64,000 nucleotides of DNA, taken from contig NC_037261.1 of NCBI RefSeq assembly GCF_000002425.4, positions 7,430,701 to 7,494,700 of the forward strand, read 5' to 3'. Position 1 is the stretch's first letter; every line of letters starts with the position of its first letter. The stretch comes from Physcomitrium patens. Lineage: Eukaryota; Streptophyta; Bryopsida; Funariales; Funariaceae. The position numbers and the translations under genes were made by a program. Under the pieces are notes generated by a model. That model saw nothing but the letters and a program-made list of their open reading frames with translations. It was not told where the DNA came from and searched no databases. Shown piece by piece: positions 31,006 through 43,328 of the stretch.

Positions 31006-31845
31006 ACATTCCTTTGTTCAAAATGGGTTGGTCCCATCGGTTGGTGGTTTCTTCAAGAGATTTGTCAAGTGAAGATATATAACTATAAATAGATAAATAA
31101 CTCATCGATAATAATTGACATGGCCGACAAATACTCAAACATCCATAATAGTGTCTGCTTGCTTTAATTCTACTATAATCTTTATTTTATCCGGATCTGT
31201 AGCAATGCTTGCCATTGAAACTATATGACCCAATAGTTTACTAGAAGGCACACCAAATTGGTACTTTTTTGAATTTAAAGAAATTCCATATTTAGTATAT
31301 TGATTCAAACATTGACCAAGATATTCTAAATACCTGGCTCTCGTACTAAATGTACAAAAATCATTTAGAAATATTTCCATTAAAATTTGTAGATAATCTT
31401 GGAACGCTTGTGTCATTACCCTTTAAAATGTAGCTGGTGTATTACAAAGTCCAAACGGCATAACCTTATAGGCAAAGGTCCTCCAATCCATAGTAAAAGT
31501 AGTTTTAAACTAGTCTTCTTTTGTAATCTTAATTTGATTATAACTGAAGAATCCATCAAGAAATGAATAACATTCATGACCGGCGATAGCATTCAATATA
31601 CTATTAGTGAATGGTAAAGAAAAATAATCCTTCTTGGTAGCCGCATTTAATTTTTGAAAATCTTGATAGATGCGAACTTTTCCATTCTTTTTCAGTACCA
31701 TAATAATTGGTGAAATCCATTCACTGAAAGGAACCGGATAGATAAATCCAACCTCTAAGAGTTTATCTAGTTCTTCTTTTACCATAAGTGAGTATTTTGG
31801 ATTAAGTCGATGTTATCTTTGGCATACTAGTGTAGCGTACTGATT
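31006..31845 (-). pseudogene. pol: E4 reverse transcriptase
   Basis: 31785-31510 carries KEELDKLLEVGFIYPVPFSE, IIMVLKKNGKVRIYQDFQKL and YSFLDGFFSYNQIKI. 31416-31135 carries MEIFLNDFCTFS, where the catalytic FLDD appears as FLND, and SSKLLGHIVS. It aligns with E1 RT up to about 31845 and then stops abruptly against A2 integrase sequence. Confidence 0.82.
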
Positions 31846-31847
31846 AA

Positions 31848-32647
31848 GCAAACTCTGCCAATGGCAAAAGAGTTGTCCAATCATCTTATTGGTTGTTGAT
31901 AGTATATCTTAAATATTGCTCCAATACTTGATTAACATGCTCTGTTTGTCCATCGGTTCGATGATGGAATGCCAAAGATAGTTTTATATCTACTTTTAAA
32001 ATCTTGAAAAGAATTCACCAAAATCTTAATACAAATTATATTCCCCTATGTGATATAATATCCTTGGATAATCCATGATAGCAATAGATATTGTAAAGAA
32101 AGAGCTTAGCTATTTCTTCAACTGTGATAGATTTTGTACATGGTACAAAATGTGCCATCTTGATAAAATGATCTACTATCACGAATACAGAGTCATAAGA
32201 ATGTGAGATTGGAAGATTCATGATGAAATCCAAAGAAATAGAAGACCATGGTTGTTTCGGAATGGATAATGGCTGAAGAAGTCTGTAAGGTTGATGATGA
32301 GGAGTTTTTGATCTCGAGCAAACATCACAAGATTGTACAAAATCCTTGACTGCTTTTCACATTTGTAGCCACCAAAAGTCCTTAGATATTAGTTCCAAAG
32401 TTTTATTGTATCCAAAATGTCCTGCTGCTGAAAAGTCATGACGAGCTTGAAGAATACATAATCGAGCTTCACCTTCTGGAACATATAGGCGTCCCTCAAA
32501 ATATAGTAGATTCTTCTTGAATTTAAACTTGGAAGTATCATGAGACTTTGAAGGATTTCTCTTCATATTTTGAATAAGAGGATCAGAAGACATAATTGAC
32601 TGAACTTGTTTAATGAAAGTTGAATCAATAGTTAGTATTGATTTCAT
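31848..32647 (-). pseudogene. pol: A2 integrase
   Basis: 32647-32357 gives the zinc region (ARHDFSAAGHFGYNKTLELI, two His) and the following CDVC..C-like pair lies near 32310-32330. 32233-32036 reads MDFIMNLPISHSYDSVF (first Asp), KMAHFVPCTKSITVEEIAKL and GLSKDIISHRG, where SDRG is read as SHRG so the second Asp is lost. The Glu block TDGQTE-like (about 31935) follows with frame changes. It ends with QDDWTTLLPLAEF-like sequence at the junction. Confidence 0.82.
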
Positions 32648-32649
32648 TG

Positions 32650-33270
32650 TTTGAAGATGAAGATGCTATGGCTTCAAGAGAATTATCCATTGTTGATAAA
32701 AAAATAACATGTCCTTTCTTTGGTACAAGGTAAGATCGTCTAGAGAGTGCATCTGACAAACCTTGTTATTTTCCTGGTCAATAAGTGATCTTGAATTCGA
32801 ATCTTGACAAAGACATACTCCAACGGGCTTCGTGACGATTCAAAACATAAACTGACATAAAATAATCAAGGTTTTTGTGATTCGTATATATTGTGACTAA
32901 ATTAGAAGCACCTTCTAGATAATGGCACCATTTTTGAAAAAAATCCACGATTGTAAGAAGTTTTTTGTCATAGATCTCATAGTTGATCTCAGTTGCTAAA
33001 ATTTTTTGGAATTTAAAGCTATTGGGTGAAGTTTATTATCTATTTCTATTTATGACAATATGGCACTTAAAGTAAAGTCTGATGCATGTGTTTCTATAAA
33101 AAATGGCTTAGAAAAATCGACGCAATACAAGATTGGTGCAGAGAAAAAGGCTGTCTTCAAAGCTTCAAATGCTACTTTTGCTTCTTGATTTTATTGAAGT
33201 TTGTCTTTGTAAGTCAAACGTGTAAGTGGAGCTACAACTTGAGAGAAGTCTTTGATGAAGATCCGATAGT
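32650..33270 (-). pseudogene. pol: A2 RNase H
   Basis: The minus strand shows INYEIYDKKLLTIVDFFQKW (Glu block), VTIYTNHKNLDYFM (usual TDH read as TNH) and LSDALSRRSYLV (last Asp). Interrupted by a few stops. It is the homologue of A3 9182-9548. Confidence 0.78.
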
Positions 33271-34000
33271 AGTTGACAAATCCCGAAAAGTATTGAACAT
33301 CTCTCACCTTTTTTGGGATCTTCTAATTCATAATAGTTTGAAATTTCTTAGGATCTATCATAAGTCTATCATTTGAAATGATGTATTCTAAGAAGTCGTC
33401 TTGAGGAGTATGAAATACATACTTTTTTATCTTGGCATAGACTCCTGTATCTCTTAGTTTTTGTAATACTTGGCGAACATGAAGTTCATTTTCTTTTGGG
33501 TTCTTAGAATAGATTAAGATGTCGTCTAGATAATAAACAATAAAATCATCTAAAAACTCTCGAAAGACATCATTGATTAGATGCTGCAATGTTGCTGGTA
33601 CATCTGTAAGTCCAAAAGGCATGACGTTGTATTCAAAATGTCCATACCTTGTTCCATTCATCTCCTTCTTTGATGCATACCAAATTGTATGCTCTTCATA
33701 GATCTATTTTTGTATAGATCATAGCTTGATTCAATTGATCAAGAAGTCCATATATCAAAGGTAGCAGGTACCTGTTTTTGATAGTGATTTTGTTGAGTCC
33801 TTGATAATCAAGACACATCTACAATGATCCATCTTTATTCTCCACAAATAAAATTGGAGCTCTTGCTAGAGATTTGGAATGGCGTCTGAAGTTCTTGGCC
33901 AAATTCTCTTCAATATACTCCTTGAGTTCAGCTAACTCATTTTGAGATAAATTGTAGATTGGTCCAAATGGCGGTTGTCCTTCTTTTTGAAGGTCAATTG
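33271..34000 (-). pseudogene. pol: A2 reverse transcriptase
   Basis: The open part 33661-33323 reads [40 protein letters not shown] (catalytic YLDD intact) and KKYVFHTPQDDFLEYIIS. N-terminal blocks PPFGPIYNL, NLAKNFRRHSKSLARAPILF-like and [11 protein letters not shown]-like sequence lie at 33760-33990 with frame changes. The RT entry type is that of Tcn1-like and fungal chromoviruses. Confidence 0.85.
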
Positions 34001-34289
34001 AGCAATCATAGGAACTATGTTTTGGAAGAATATCGCATTTTTTTTCTCAAATACATCTTAAAATTCTTGATATTGGCTTGAAATGCCATTTGAAGTCTTT
34101 CCACTAATAGAAACAGGTGTGGCATAAATGACACAAGGTGTTCATTCTTTTGCAGCATGCAAGAAAGCACTTGCACCTATAAATATAGGTATAATTATAC
34201 TAGACTTATGACTTTCTACTTGAATAACTACATTCTTAGTTATACTTTCAGAAAAATCAAGACTATGAGAAGTCCAATCTATTTTAGGA

Positions 34290-34690
34290 TTATATTTTTC
34301 TAGCTATGATAAACCTAAAATGATTGGATTAGAAGGAGATCGAATGATATAAAATATTATAAAGCTACTATGACCATTAGTTGCTATTTCTATAGGAAGG
34401 GTTTTATGAGTAATATTTCCTGAAGACAATAGACGACCATTTATGACTTCTACATGAATAGGTTTAGTTTGCTTTATTAAAAATATGCTATGTCTTTTAG
34501 CAAATTTTTCATCTAAGAAACATGTTGAGGCTCTTGAATCTAGCAAGACAGAGGCTTTGAGATGTTTAGGTCCTAGAATAATATTTATCATAAAATATGG
34601 AGAGGGTTCTGAGGAGAGAATAAGACCTTCACTAGGCGTTGTACAAGGTTCCAGCGGCACGGTTCCTATTGTAGTTGGACAAATTTATTT
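34290..34690 (-). pseudogene. pol: A2 protease
   Basis: 118 open codons: VLLDSRASTCFLDEKFAKRH is the aspartic protease loop, DSGA changed to DSRA by a G-to-A-type change. Then come VINGRLLSSGNITHKTLPIE and NPIILGLS, the flap and C-terminal I.G.S motif. It follows the gag knuckle and precedes RT. Confidence 0.82.
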
Positions 34691-34780
34691 TTTGACATGC
34701 TATCTTCATTGATCGCAGTACTCCTCATTTTATGGTTGCATCGCTTCTTTGGACAATATTCAGCATTAAGCTTAGGTTCT

Positions 34781-34972
34781 TGTAGAATAGATAAATAAAC
34801 TTTGTGGTAAGTTACTGGTTGATTATTGATAACCTTGAGAATTAGACTGATGGTTAGGCAGTTTAGTTGGTAACAATAGGTTGTTAGTGGAATAAATGGT
34901 TAAGAATTCAAAAGGTCATAACTTTTGGAATCTGCTGGCCGACGGTCCATCTTTTGGTAGGACCTATCTCAG
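34781..34972 (+). repeat. fragment (U3) of an E4-type LTR inserted in A2 gag
   Basis: It begins exactly with TGTAGAATAGATAAATAAAC, the LTR start, and aligns with the reverse complement of about 27040-27236 up to GGTAGGA. The GGCCGACGG(T/A) block is shared. It stops after about 190 bp, where A2 gag sequence resumes. Orientation is opposite to A2. Confidence 0.75.
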
Positions 34973-35612
34973 TCTAACCTTTAGTTTATAACTCATATTA
35001 TAATCCATAGAAAAATTAGCTAATAAGTGCAGCATCATCCCATTTAATATCAGTTATAAGTTGTCAAAATTGTGAAGCAAACAACATTACTGATCGATTG
35101 CCTTGTCGTAAAATATGGATCTTATTATTTGTAATATGAATTACATCATGTTTTTCATACATGGATCAAAACTCTGCCAAAAAAGCCTCTAGATTATCTA
35201 ATATTGGATCTCGTCATTCAAAAAAAGATAAAAACCATAATAGTGTTGAATTTGAAAGAAGCGTACTAATGAATCTAACTTGCAATCTTAGAGTTGGATA
35301 GTTTTGGAGTTGAAGTTCAATCACAAGTTGTACTTGATTGATAAATCCTCGAAACTTAGATCTAGTGCCATAAAACTTTTCGGGTAGGATAATTCTTGGT
35401 TCTCTAATACTGAAAAGGTGTTCCACCATAAGAGAAGGAACATGATTTGGTGCAGATGTTAAAGCAGCTCCAATCTTTTCTATATCTTCACTTCCTACCA
35501 ATCTTGTTACTCTTTGTGGTGGTAAATTGAGTTGATGCATCGCAAGCATTAACTCCTTCAATTGCTGTACCATTTGTACCATTGCACTCTTCATTTTAGC
35601 AAGTTCTACCAT
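34973..35612 (-). pseudogene. gag: A2 gag
   Basis: The open part 35612-35214 starts MVELAKMKSAMVQMVQQLKE and contains IREPRIILPEKFYGTRSKFR and LRLQVRFISTLLSNSTLLW. It continues with single stops to about 34973. The zinc knuckle end (AEYCPKKRCNHK) lies just past the LTR fragment, at about 34700-34765. Homologous to A1 4121-5100 and A4 52631-53378. Confidence 0.82.
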
Positions 35613-35790
35613 GATAACACTTAGAAAAGAAAAGATGTCTAATATCGCTCAAGACAAATAGAAGAGAGGACTTGAGAACAAAAAAAATACTAAGGACAAT
35701 ATCAATTTAGAAGAGGGTAATCCACAACTTCTAGTATGCTTGTGTCTTATCAAGAAAAAGGGGTAATCCACTCTTAATCAAGATTAGACA

Positions 35791-35804
35791 AAGCTCTAAT
35801 ATTA
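35791..35804 (-). promoter_or_regulatory. primer binding site of A2, tRNA-iMet type
   Basis: The minus strand reads TAATATTAGAGCTT; compare TGGTATCAGAGCTT. The same three transitions as in A1. Confidence 0.7.
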
Positions 35805-35806
35805 TA

Positions 35807-36383
35807 GGTTAAATCTTGTTAATCTGTCAAAGATAAGAATATGATAAAAACAAATAAAAAAGTGAGACTTCTCTCATAGAAAGATGACAAAATAGAAATA
35901 ACTTGATATATATATTAAGAAAGAAATTAGAATGGCTATTGCCAAAAGCCAAGAAAACTAGAGACCCTTAAAACTAGATTAGAAGCAAGAAAGGAATTGA
36001 CAAGAGTGAAGAAGGCTTCACTCTTGTCTCTATGTATACTATCTAACTAAAGGCTACATGGCGACGTTCTAGAGGACCTCCAATATGTATTGACTTTGTA
36101 GGATACATGCCTTGACTTACAAGGTAAGTTTTTCTATGTGTGGGCCACATAGTTAGCTTGGTCTTCAAGCTAACAACATGTGTGGCACATGGCTAACTTG
36201 TTGACGACGTTTCTAATCCCAAAAAGTCAATTAAAGACACCTATAAAGTCAAAGTAGCATCTATAAAGCTTCTAAGAAGCTTATATACTAAATATTATAG
36301 AATTAACTTATTTTTACCTACTTTTACTTACTTCTACCTATTCATACATGTAATTATTGGCTTACATGCATATGTCCATGATA
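35807..36383 (-). repeat. 5' LTR of A2
   Basis: 577 bp. On the minus strand it starts TATCATGGACATATGC (ancestral TGTCACGGACATATGC by comparison with A1 and A4) and contains AGATAGTATACATAGAGACA (TATA region) and CTTCTTCACTCTTGTCAATT. Unlike A3 it has no GAA/TTC ladder. Confidence 0.78.
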
Positions 36384-36701
36384 CTTAGTGCCCCTTTTAA
36401 CTTTCTTTGATTGTTAGAAAAACCATCTTTTGCTATTCAATCTTAAAGAAGGAGAAGCAATCTATCTTCTAGTAATTCATTTACAGCTTACAAGAATAAC
36501 TTTGATTTCCTCACCTCTACAAGGTACTTTTTAGATAATAAAAGTTATTCAAATTCTTTCTTAAATTCCTTTAATAACTTGTTTGGTTCTATATATTTAT
36601 ATAATTGTTGCTCCATCTAATCAAAAAAATCTCTTTTAGTCATCTTTCTACTATTTTTATTAAAATATTCATCTCTCAATTTTTACTCAAATCTAATACG
36701 T
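36384..36701. other. unassigned AT-rich spacer
   Basis: No open frame or repeat match recognised between A2 and solo LTR S2. Confidence 0.4.
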
Positions 36702-38337
36702 TGTCGTATTATGACTTGGCTACCGTGTGAAAATAATATGTTCATACATTTAATACACAATATACTGGATAATATGGTAAAAGCCATATTAATAGATTTT
36801 TGTTGGTTGTTGAATATGGATAGATTACAACTTCAAAAAAAGATAGTTAAAAATAGTTTCTATTAGAATTTATATAATTTTATTTCCTTTTGATAGTGGC
36901 TTTTGAGATTGATTTTTTTGGTAGTAATTTTAAATATTTAGAGTCACCTATATTAGATATTAGTGACCCTTAAAGTTTTATTTTATTTCTTTATTTGGTG
37001 TTAAAGACATATATTGAGTAAATCTTATAAAGAAAAGAGTTGGAGAGGGATTTTGGTAGCAAAAAGAGAGTTTAAGGCATCCATATAGATGAATGGAGAT
37101 AGATGATGAAAATCTCCATTCCTTTTAGTCAAAAATCATAAACAATGGGCTTCAAGGAGGCTGCCCGAGGCCATATTAGAGATTAGGATTAGTAGTTTGG
37201 AGGCATTTGAGCTTTGGAGGCTAAGATTAATAAGTTTAGATTTTTGGCTATGGTTTTGATACAAATTTTGAGTCATTTGGAGTTTATATAAAAAAGATAT
37301 GGGTGCTCAAAGTTAGGGTGTTGATTTTGTACCTACTATCACTTTTTTGGATATAATGCATATGTACAAAAAGCAACAGAGGATCGGCAATTGGAGTTGG
37401 AGAGAGCACTTTTTTGGCTATACTTAATATACATTGCTTGATAAATTCTAAGTTAGAATAAAGGAGTTATTGGAAGTTGAAGTCAGCATTTAGAATCTAA
37501 GGAGTTGTAAGTGACTTGAATTACTAGTAGTTGTGTTTTGAGCTATATCTTATGCAATTTGATAAGATTTTGGCTAAGAATTTCTAAAAATGTGTGTTTT
37601 TATGTTATTAAAATTTATATATAAGATTTGTGATATTTGAATTTTGAATTTGTGAGATATGAAGAAAATAGTACTTAGGTGCTTGTGAATTAGGGTTTTA
37701 TAGCTTATATTAGGATTTTTAAGATGCCAAACGATCAGTAGCAAATTTACAATTGAATTTTTGTAAAGTAAAGTTTAAGGGTGAACTCTATAAATTAATT
37801 TTATAATTAATCTGTGAATTTGGAAAGATTTGAATGGTTAGATCAAGAGATATAAATTTCTTAAGTTTAGAAAGAAGAAATCTTTTACAAGAATATTATA
37901 TTTTGAAGGGATTTTATTATAACTTGAGTATTTTATACAAAGTAAAGGAGTATTTCGAAAGCCAAGACTTTATATATATGTTGAAGATGGATATATGGAG
38001 CTATGGTTGAATTCTTATATAAAGATAAATTTTTGAGAAGAGATTGTGGATTTCCTTTGAAGAATTGAAAACCTAATCTACCAACAAATGGTTAACTATG
38101 ATTTGGTATAGCCAAGAATATTAGAATTTTTTTAGATATTTTAGAAAGCCTTGTATACAAATCTTCATAAATATACAAGGATTTATTAATATAATATCTT
38201 TTTGATATTGTAGTATTTATTTGTTTTCTACTTCTAAGGTTAAATAACTAATTGGAGCTTGGTCGATAAGTCAAAACTAAACTCTCTATAGCTAGATATC
38301 CAATGTATTTCCAAATAGAAAACCATGCAATACAACA
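36702..38337 (+). mobile_element. family-B solo LTR S2
   Basis: 1636 bp, starting TGTCGTATTATG and ending AATACAACA. The CTATAGCTAGATATCCAATG block near its end matches the E5 LTRs (AGCTAGGTACTTGGTGCATT) and S3. Flanks ACGT (36698-36701) and ATGT (38338-38341) differ by one CpG-to-TpG change and fit a 4-bp target duplication. No internal region accompanies it. Confidence 0.7.
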
Positions 38338-38530
38338 ATGTTTCTTAATATCAATGCTCACATATAGCGATTTCATCATTTTTATCATTTCTAAAAGAAT
38401 TACTAAATTAAAGGTTTTAATCATCTTATTTTTTAGAACTTAATAGATTTCTATTTTATAGGTATAGACCTTCAAAAATTTAATGCTATTTTTTCCATTA
38501 AATCTTTCTATCTTGTCAATAACATCTCAT

Positions 38531-39785
38531 TGTTGGAATAGAGAGAGTTTGCCTAAAGAAAGTGCTGGGCTTTTGACTACCACTAAATACTCAATTAAGT
38601 CTAAGATATAAAAAAACCAAGTTTATATATATAATATTTTCTCTTTTTGGAGCAATTACATCAAAACATAAGCCTAAATACCAACAAAATACTCAAATGT
38701 ATGATAAAGTATCTTAAAACCTTATATATTCTTATGAGAAATGTTTTCCAAACCTAAATAGGTCATATCTTACGATCAGACCATCTAAATAATTCTAATT
38801 TTTTTCATAAAGTACTAATATACTTTCAAAAACTACCTCAAAAAAATTCAATTGCAAACTCATTACGGATCTTGAGATATCACCAAAATCCTAACAGTAG
38901 CTTCAAACCCTAATTTACATATACCCGCATGCTACTTTCTTCATATCTCACAAAATAAGTACTCAAAGACCACGAAACTTTAATCTATAGCTTTTTAATC
39001 TAATAACTCATACTTATGGAAATTTTGAGCCAAAAATTTATCCAAAAATTCAAGATATGGCTCCAACTTTTACTATCAACAAAATGACTTACTTATTGCC
39101 TTTGAATTACATGTGCTATCTTCAATGCCCTATAACTCCTTCATCTAGACTTGGAATTCATCAAAAAAAATACTTAAAGTGTAGCTAAGAAAGTGTTTTC
39201 TCTACTCCTTCGTCGATCTTTCATTGCTCTCCATACGCATATGTTATGCTTCATAGAGTGATAGTAGATACAAATTTGACACCTTAACTTTGAACACCTA
39301 TATCTCTTTCACAAAAACTCGAAATCATACAAACTCTTCATCCAAATTATATCCAAAACCCTGAACTTGCTGACCTTGGCCTCCAAAGCTCGAATTCTTT
39401 CGAAAAAAAAATCCTTATCCTTAATAAGGCCTTAGGTAGCCTCTTTGAAATCCATTGGGCATGGCCTTCGACCAATAGGAATAAAGATCTCCATTCCTTG
39501 CCTTCATCCAACCATGCCTTGCTTTCATTCCTCCCAATAAGCCTTCTAATAGTTTAGACTTTCATCTTTAAATTCCAACCTTCTCTTAAGCTTTATACTA
39601 GATATCTAAATCCTACATAATATAAACACTATAATCAAAATAGATAAATCTCCAAATAAATTTCTTTATATCAATTCTCTTTAAATTTATTTATTAACTA
39701 CTCTAATCTACATCAAGACTTACAAATATATTATATTTCTTAATTAATTTTTACATACTATAAGCTTTTATAGTACAATATGACA
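38531..39785 (-). mobile_element. family-B solo LTR S4, inverted
   Basis: Read on the minus strand it starts TGTCATATTGTACTAT (39785) and ends TATTCCAACA (38531). It aligns in reverse with S2, including the GGGC.TGGCCTTCGACC / GGGCTTCAAGGAGGC region and the CATATG...TAGATAC region. No target duplication recognised. Confidence 0.65.
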
Positions 39786-39971
39786 ATACTTTAGTAGTAT
39801 CTTACCAAGTTGCATTAATAACTTATTAGCCTATAAACATTTGTATAGCTCTTAAAAATTCTTTTCTAAGATTTTAACCACCTCCATTGTTTAAGCCTCC
39901 TTGCAATAAATCTTCCATCTTAACTTGTTGAGAAATAAATGCCTTAAGCTCTTTCAATAGAAGCAGAAAAT

Positions 39972-41190
39972 GTTGTAGTAGAAAAAGTTTGCCTCAACAA
40001 AGCGCTATGCCTCTAATTACCACCAATCACTCAAATAAGTTACAAGTTTATAAATCAAATTTTTTATTTATAGCTAATTCTCACTAAAATATTTATATTA
40101 AATATATAAGTTTAAGATATATAAGAATTTCTAAGATATAACTAAATATCTTAAAATGACTTCTATTCTTATAAAAATTCCTTCTAAATATATATTATCT
40201 TATAACTTTTAATCTATCCATCTAATTGAATTCAATTTTTTTAAAAGATTACCTTATATTTTTAATTACTTTCACAAAAAAATTCAATTATAAATTTATT
40301 TTAAATCTTTGGATATTTCCAAATTTCTAGTATATACTAAATATATCAATTTTTATACATCTATATACTAATTCCATCATATTTTAAAAATTTAATATTT
40401 AAATACTATAAATTTTTTTATATGCAATTTTTTAACATAATCATTCATAATTATGGAAATTTTGAAGCAAAATTTCATCCAAAAATTTAAGATATGGTCC
40501 AAATTAAAACTTATATGGAAAGAATTTACTTAAAAATTCTAGTTTTGAATCATTGACTTCAACAATTCTTTTTTCTTTGTTCTAAATTAGAATTTATCAA
40601 TTCTTTAACAAAAAATGTAATTTCTTATGTCAACTTTTTAATGCCACCTTTTATTCTTAAATGCCTTCCTATAACTTTCTATATGCTTAAAAGAATAATA
40701 GTAGGTATCCAAAAATATATCTTAATTTTAAACAATCATATCTTCTCTATGCAAAATCCAAATCGTACATTTTTTTTCATCAAAATTCTAGCTCAAAATA
40801 TAAGCTTTGTGAATCCAACCTAAAAAATTCAAATAGATTACTTTGCTTCAAATGGTCTGCTTTGCCTCAAATGGGCCGCCTTAAAGTCGTCTCAAACTCT
40901 TGTATAATTCCAAACAACATATTAAAGTACATTAGGCATGACTTTCAACCAGTAGAAATAAAGTTCTCTATCATTCACCTTATCTACCGACATAGAATAG
41001 CTTAAGAGTCAAAATATTGATACTTTTGATACTAAATTTTCTATTAATAAATCCTAAAACTTTTATTTTTAACTACAAAACTTAAACTATAAACTTAAAT
41101 AAATAAGACAAGTTTTTTTTTTATTATTTATTTTTTTAATTAAAATCCAAACTTTCATAATATTTCATCTTATTTTTATATATTATATTA
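39972..41190 (-). mobile_element. family-B solo LTR S5, inverted, decayed
   Basis: It starts at the left with TGTTGTAGTAGAAAAAGTTTGCCTCA, matching the left end of S4 (TGTTGGAATAGAGAGAGTTTGCCT). It follows S4 through ATATGGTCC, TCTTCTATGC-type and GGCATGACTTTCAACC blocks. The right end is approximate. Very AT-rich. Confidence 0.55.
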
Positions 41191-41603
41191 CTTTCTAGCA
41201 TGAAAACATATTTTGAATTATCCCTAAGCTTATTAGAGAATTTTTTTTATTAAGATTTAAATTTAAGATCATTCACCATGTAAAAAAATAGTAAGGTTTA
41301 TAAAATGCTCTTTTAAGATGATCTTATCTTGCTCTAAAAGAAAGACATGCAACTTTTGATTAAGAATGGATGATTTTCTTGAAGCTAAAGTCATTTAATC
41401 TTTGAGTAATAAAATCAATATTAATTATTGATTTAACCTTTTTCAAGCAAGTTTAATCATGTATGTCCTCTAATTTTCTTTGTCCATTACATTTAAGAAA
41501 ATTTTTTAAAATTTCATGATACTTTTAAGTTTAAATTCAAAAAAAATCTATTCTATTTTGAGGATTGCTTATATATTTGAGTAAGTGAAGTATAACATCA
41601 AAC

Positions 41604-42605
41604 TGTAATTTTTTATAGTATCTAAAAATTATCTAAAATATATAATAAATTTATAAGTATTGATATGTATTAGAGTGGTTAGTAAATTAATTTAAAGAGA
41701 ATTGATGTAAGAAAATTTATTTTGATATTCATCTATTTTAATTATAGTATTTAAATTATATAAGATTAAGTTATTTAGTATAAAATCAAAAGAGAAGATT
41801 AGAGCTTAAAGATGAAGATTCAAACCTCTAAAAAAATGATTTAGAGGAATGAATGTAAGGTATAAATAGATAAAGACAAAAAGTGAAGATCTTCATATAT
41901 ATTGGTCAAAAGCCATACCCAATAGGCTCTCAAGAGACTGTTTGTAACTATAACAAGAATTTTGGCAACTTCAAAAGGATAATTTAAAGATCAAAAGAAA
42001 GCATTGTAAGATTTGGGATTTGAGCTACTATTTGTACATAAATTTTAGAGGATTTAGAATTAGGGGATGAAATTAAGATATTTTTTTAAGACATATTATT
42101 TTTCTTTTAAGGATATAAGGAGTTTTGCTATAAATTTTGGAAATCAAGAGGTGTAGCCAGAAGATTGATTTCAAGACCTATTTCTTTCGTGAAGGAAATT
42201 TTGCATTTGGAATTTTTATGAAAGAATTATAGAACGTTGAAAACAGTACATGTAAATCAAAGTTAGTAAGTAAGTTGTTTTATTGATAGTAATGGTTGGT
42301 GCCATATCTTGAGATTTTGGATGAATTTTTGGCTCAAATTTTTTTAAAATATATATTATTAGGCTAAAAAGCTATTTATCAAAATTTTATAGTATTTGAA
42401 TATTTAATTTGTGAGATATAAAAAAATTATACATAGGTATATGTAAGCAAGGATTTGAAGCTACTATTAGGATTTTGGTAGTATCTCAAGATCCGTAAAA
42501 AAATTTTACTTGAAATTTGTTATTATAGTTTTTGAAAGTATATCAATAATTTATGTAAAATTTTAGTTTATTTGGAAAATATGATTGTGAGATATGAGAT
42601 GTTGA
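41604..42605 (+). mobile_element. family-B LTR fragment S6
   Basis: In + orientation it aligns with the reverse complement of S4: TTTAAAGAGAATTGAT, GGTCAAAAGCCATACCCAAT and ATCTTGAGATTTTGGATG. The 3' end is missing after about 42605. Confidence 0.55.
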
Positions 42606-43328
42606 TCTACACAATCATTTGGTGTTTATTCAAGATTAAAAATTCTTTATTATTGATCTTACTATCTATCACCTTTGACCTAGTAATAAGATAAAAATTA
42701 CTTTAAGATTCATAATTATCACCATGACTCTCATTTTTTGTTTTATTATTTTCACTAATTTTTTTTTTTTTTTTTTTTATTATAAATTTATAAAATAGTA
42801 TATATTTTTATATATTTTTTATTTAATATAATATTTTATAATAGGATATTAGAAGATGTAATTGATAAGTAATTAGATTGATTTTTTATATATAAGAAAT
42901 GGTCAAAGTCTATAGTAATTCAATTTATTGAAAAGGCAAATAGTCTTGATATTAAAAAAAAGTAATCTTACCTTATTACCAATGTGGAATTGAGGTTGTT
43001 CCTTATGATAGGTATCTATATTATAGAACTAGATTTAAATTTATTTTTTAAATATATTTTATTATTAAAAAGAGAAAAAAAATTAATTAATTTTGAGGTT
43101 TTGAATTCAATGGCAAAATTGGTTTGTCATTTAAAGCTATTATTTGCAAGCAATTGAAAGATAAATTTTGATTTATAAAAAAAAAACATCTTTTGGATGG
43201 AAAAAATTGATTTATCAATGTTTAATGATTGGAGATGATACCAAAGCTTTTCCTTGACTTTGGATTGAGATTTTTTTTGAAAAAAGGTACTCTCTTTTCT
43301 AGCTTAGTCTTTCTTTTCTTGTATTTGT
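42606..43328. other. unassigned stretch with poly-T tract
   Basis: Contains a T-rich run at about 42761-42779 and no recognisable domain. Possibly decayed element interior between two LTR copies. Confidence 0.35.

Larger units (their letters stand above)
26729..31845 (-). mobile_element. Ty3/gypsy element E4 (E1 relative), 3' half
   Basis: From right to left: RT, RNase H, integrase, ORF3 remnant, PPT and 3' LTR. 5' LTR, gag and protease are missing; the left part of RT joins A2 integrase at about 31846. A family-B solo LTR interrupts integrase (28276-29688). Sequence is more AT-rich and more decayed than E1. Confidence 0.85.
31848..36383 (-). mobile_element. Ty3/gypsy chromovirus-like element A2, 5' part to integrase
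   Basis: 5' LTR (36383-35807), tRNA-iMet-type PBS, gag, protease, RT, RNase H and most of the integrase core follow on the minus strand. The 3' part (integrase end, chromodomain, LTR) is lost at the junction with E4. A 190-bp fragment of an E4-type LTR sits in gag. This is the best preserved A-family copy. Confidence 0.85.

Noticed and set aside
35807-36383. Heat-shock elements in the A2 LTR
   Set aside because: AAGCTTCTTAGAAGCTT has TTC and GAA three bases apart instead of two, and no ladder exists; so the HSE-like array is specific to A3.
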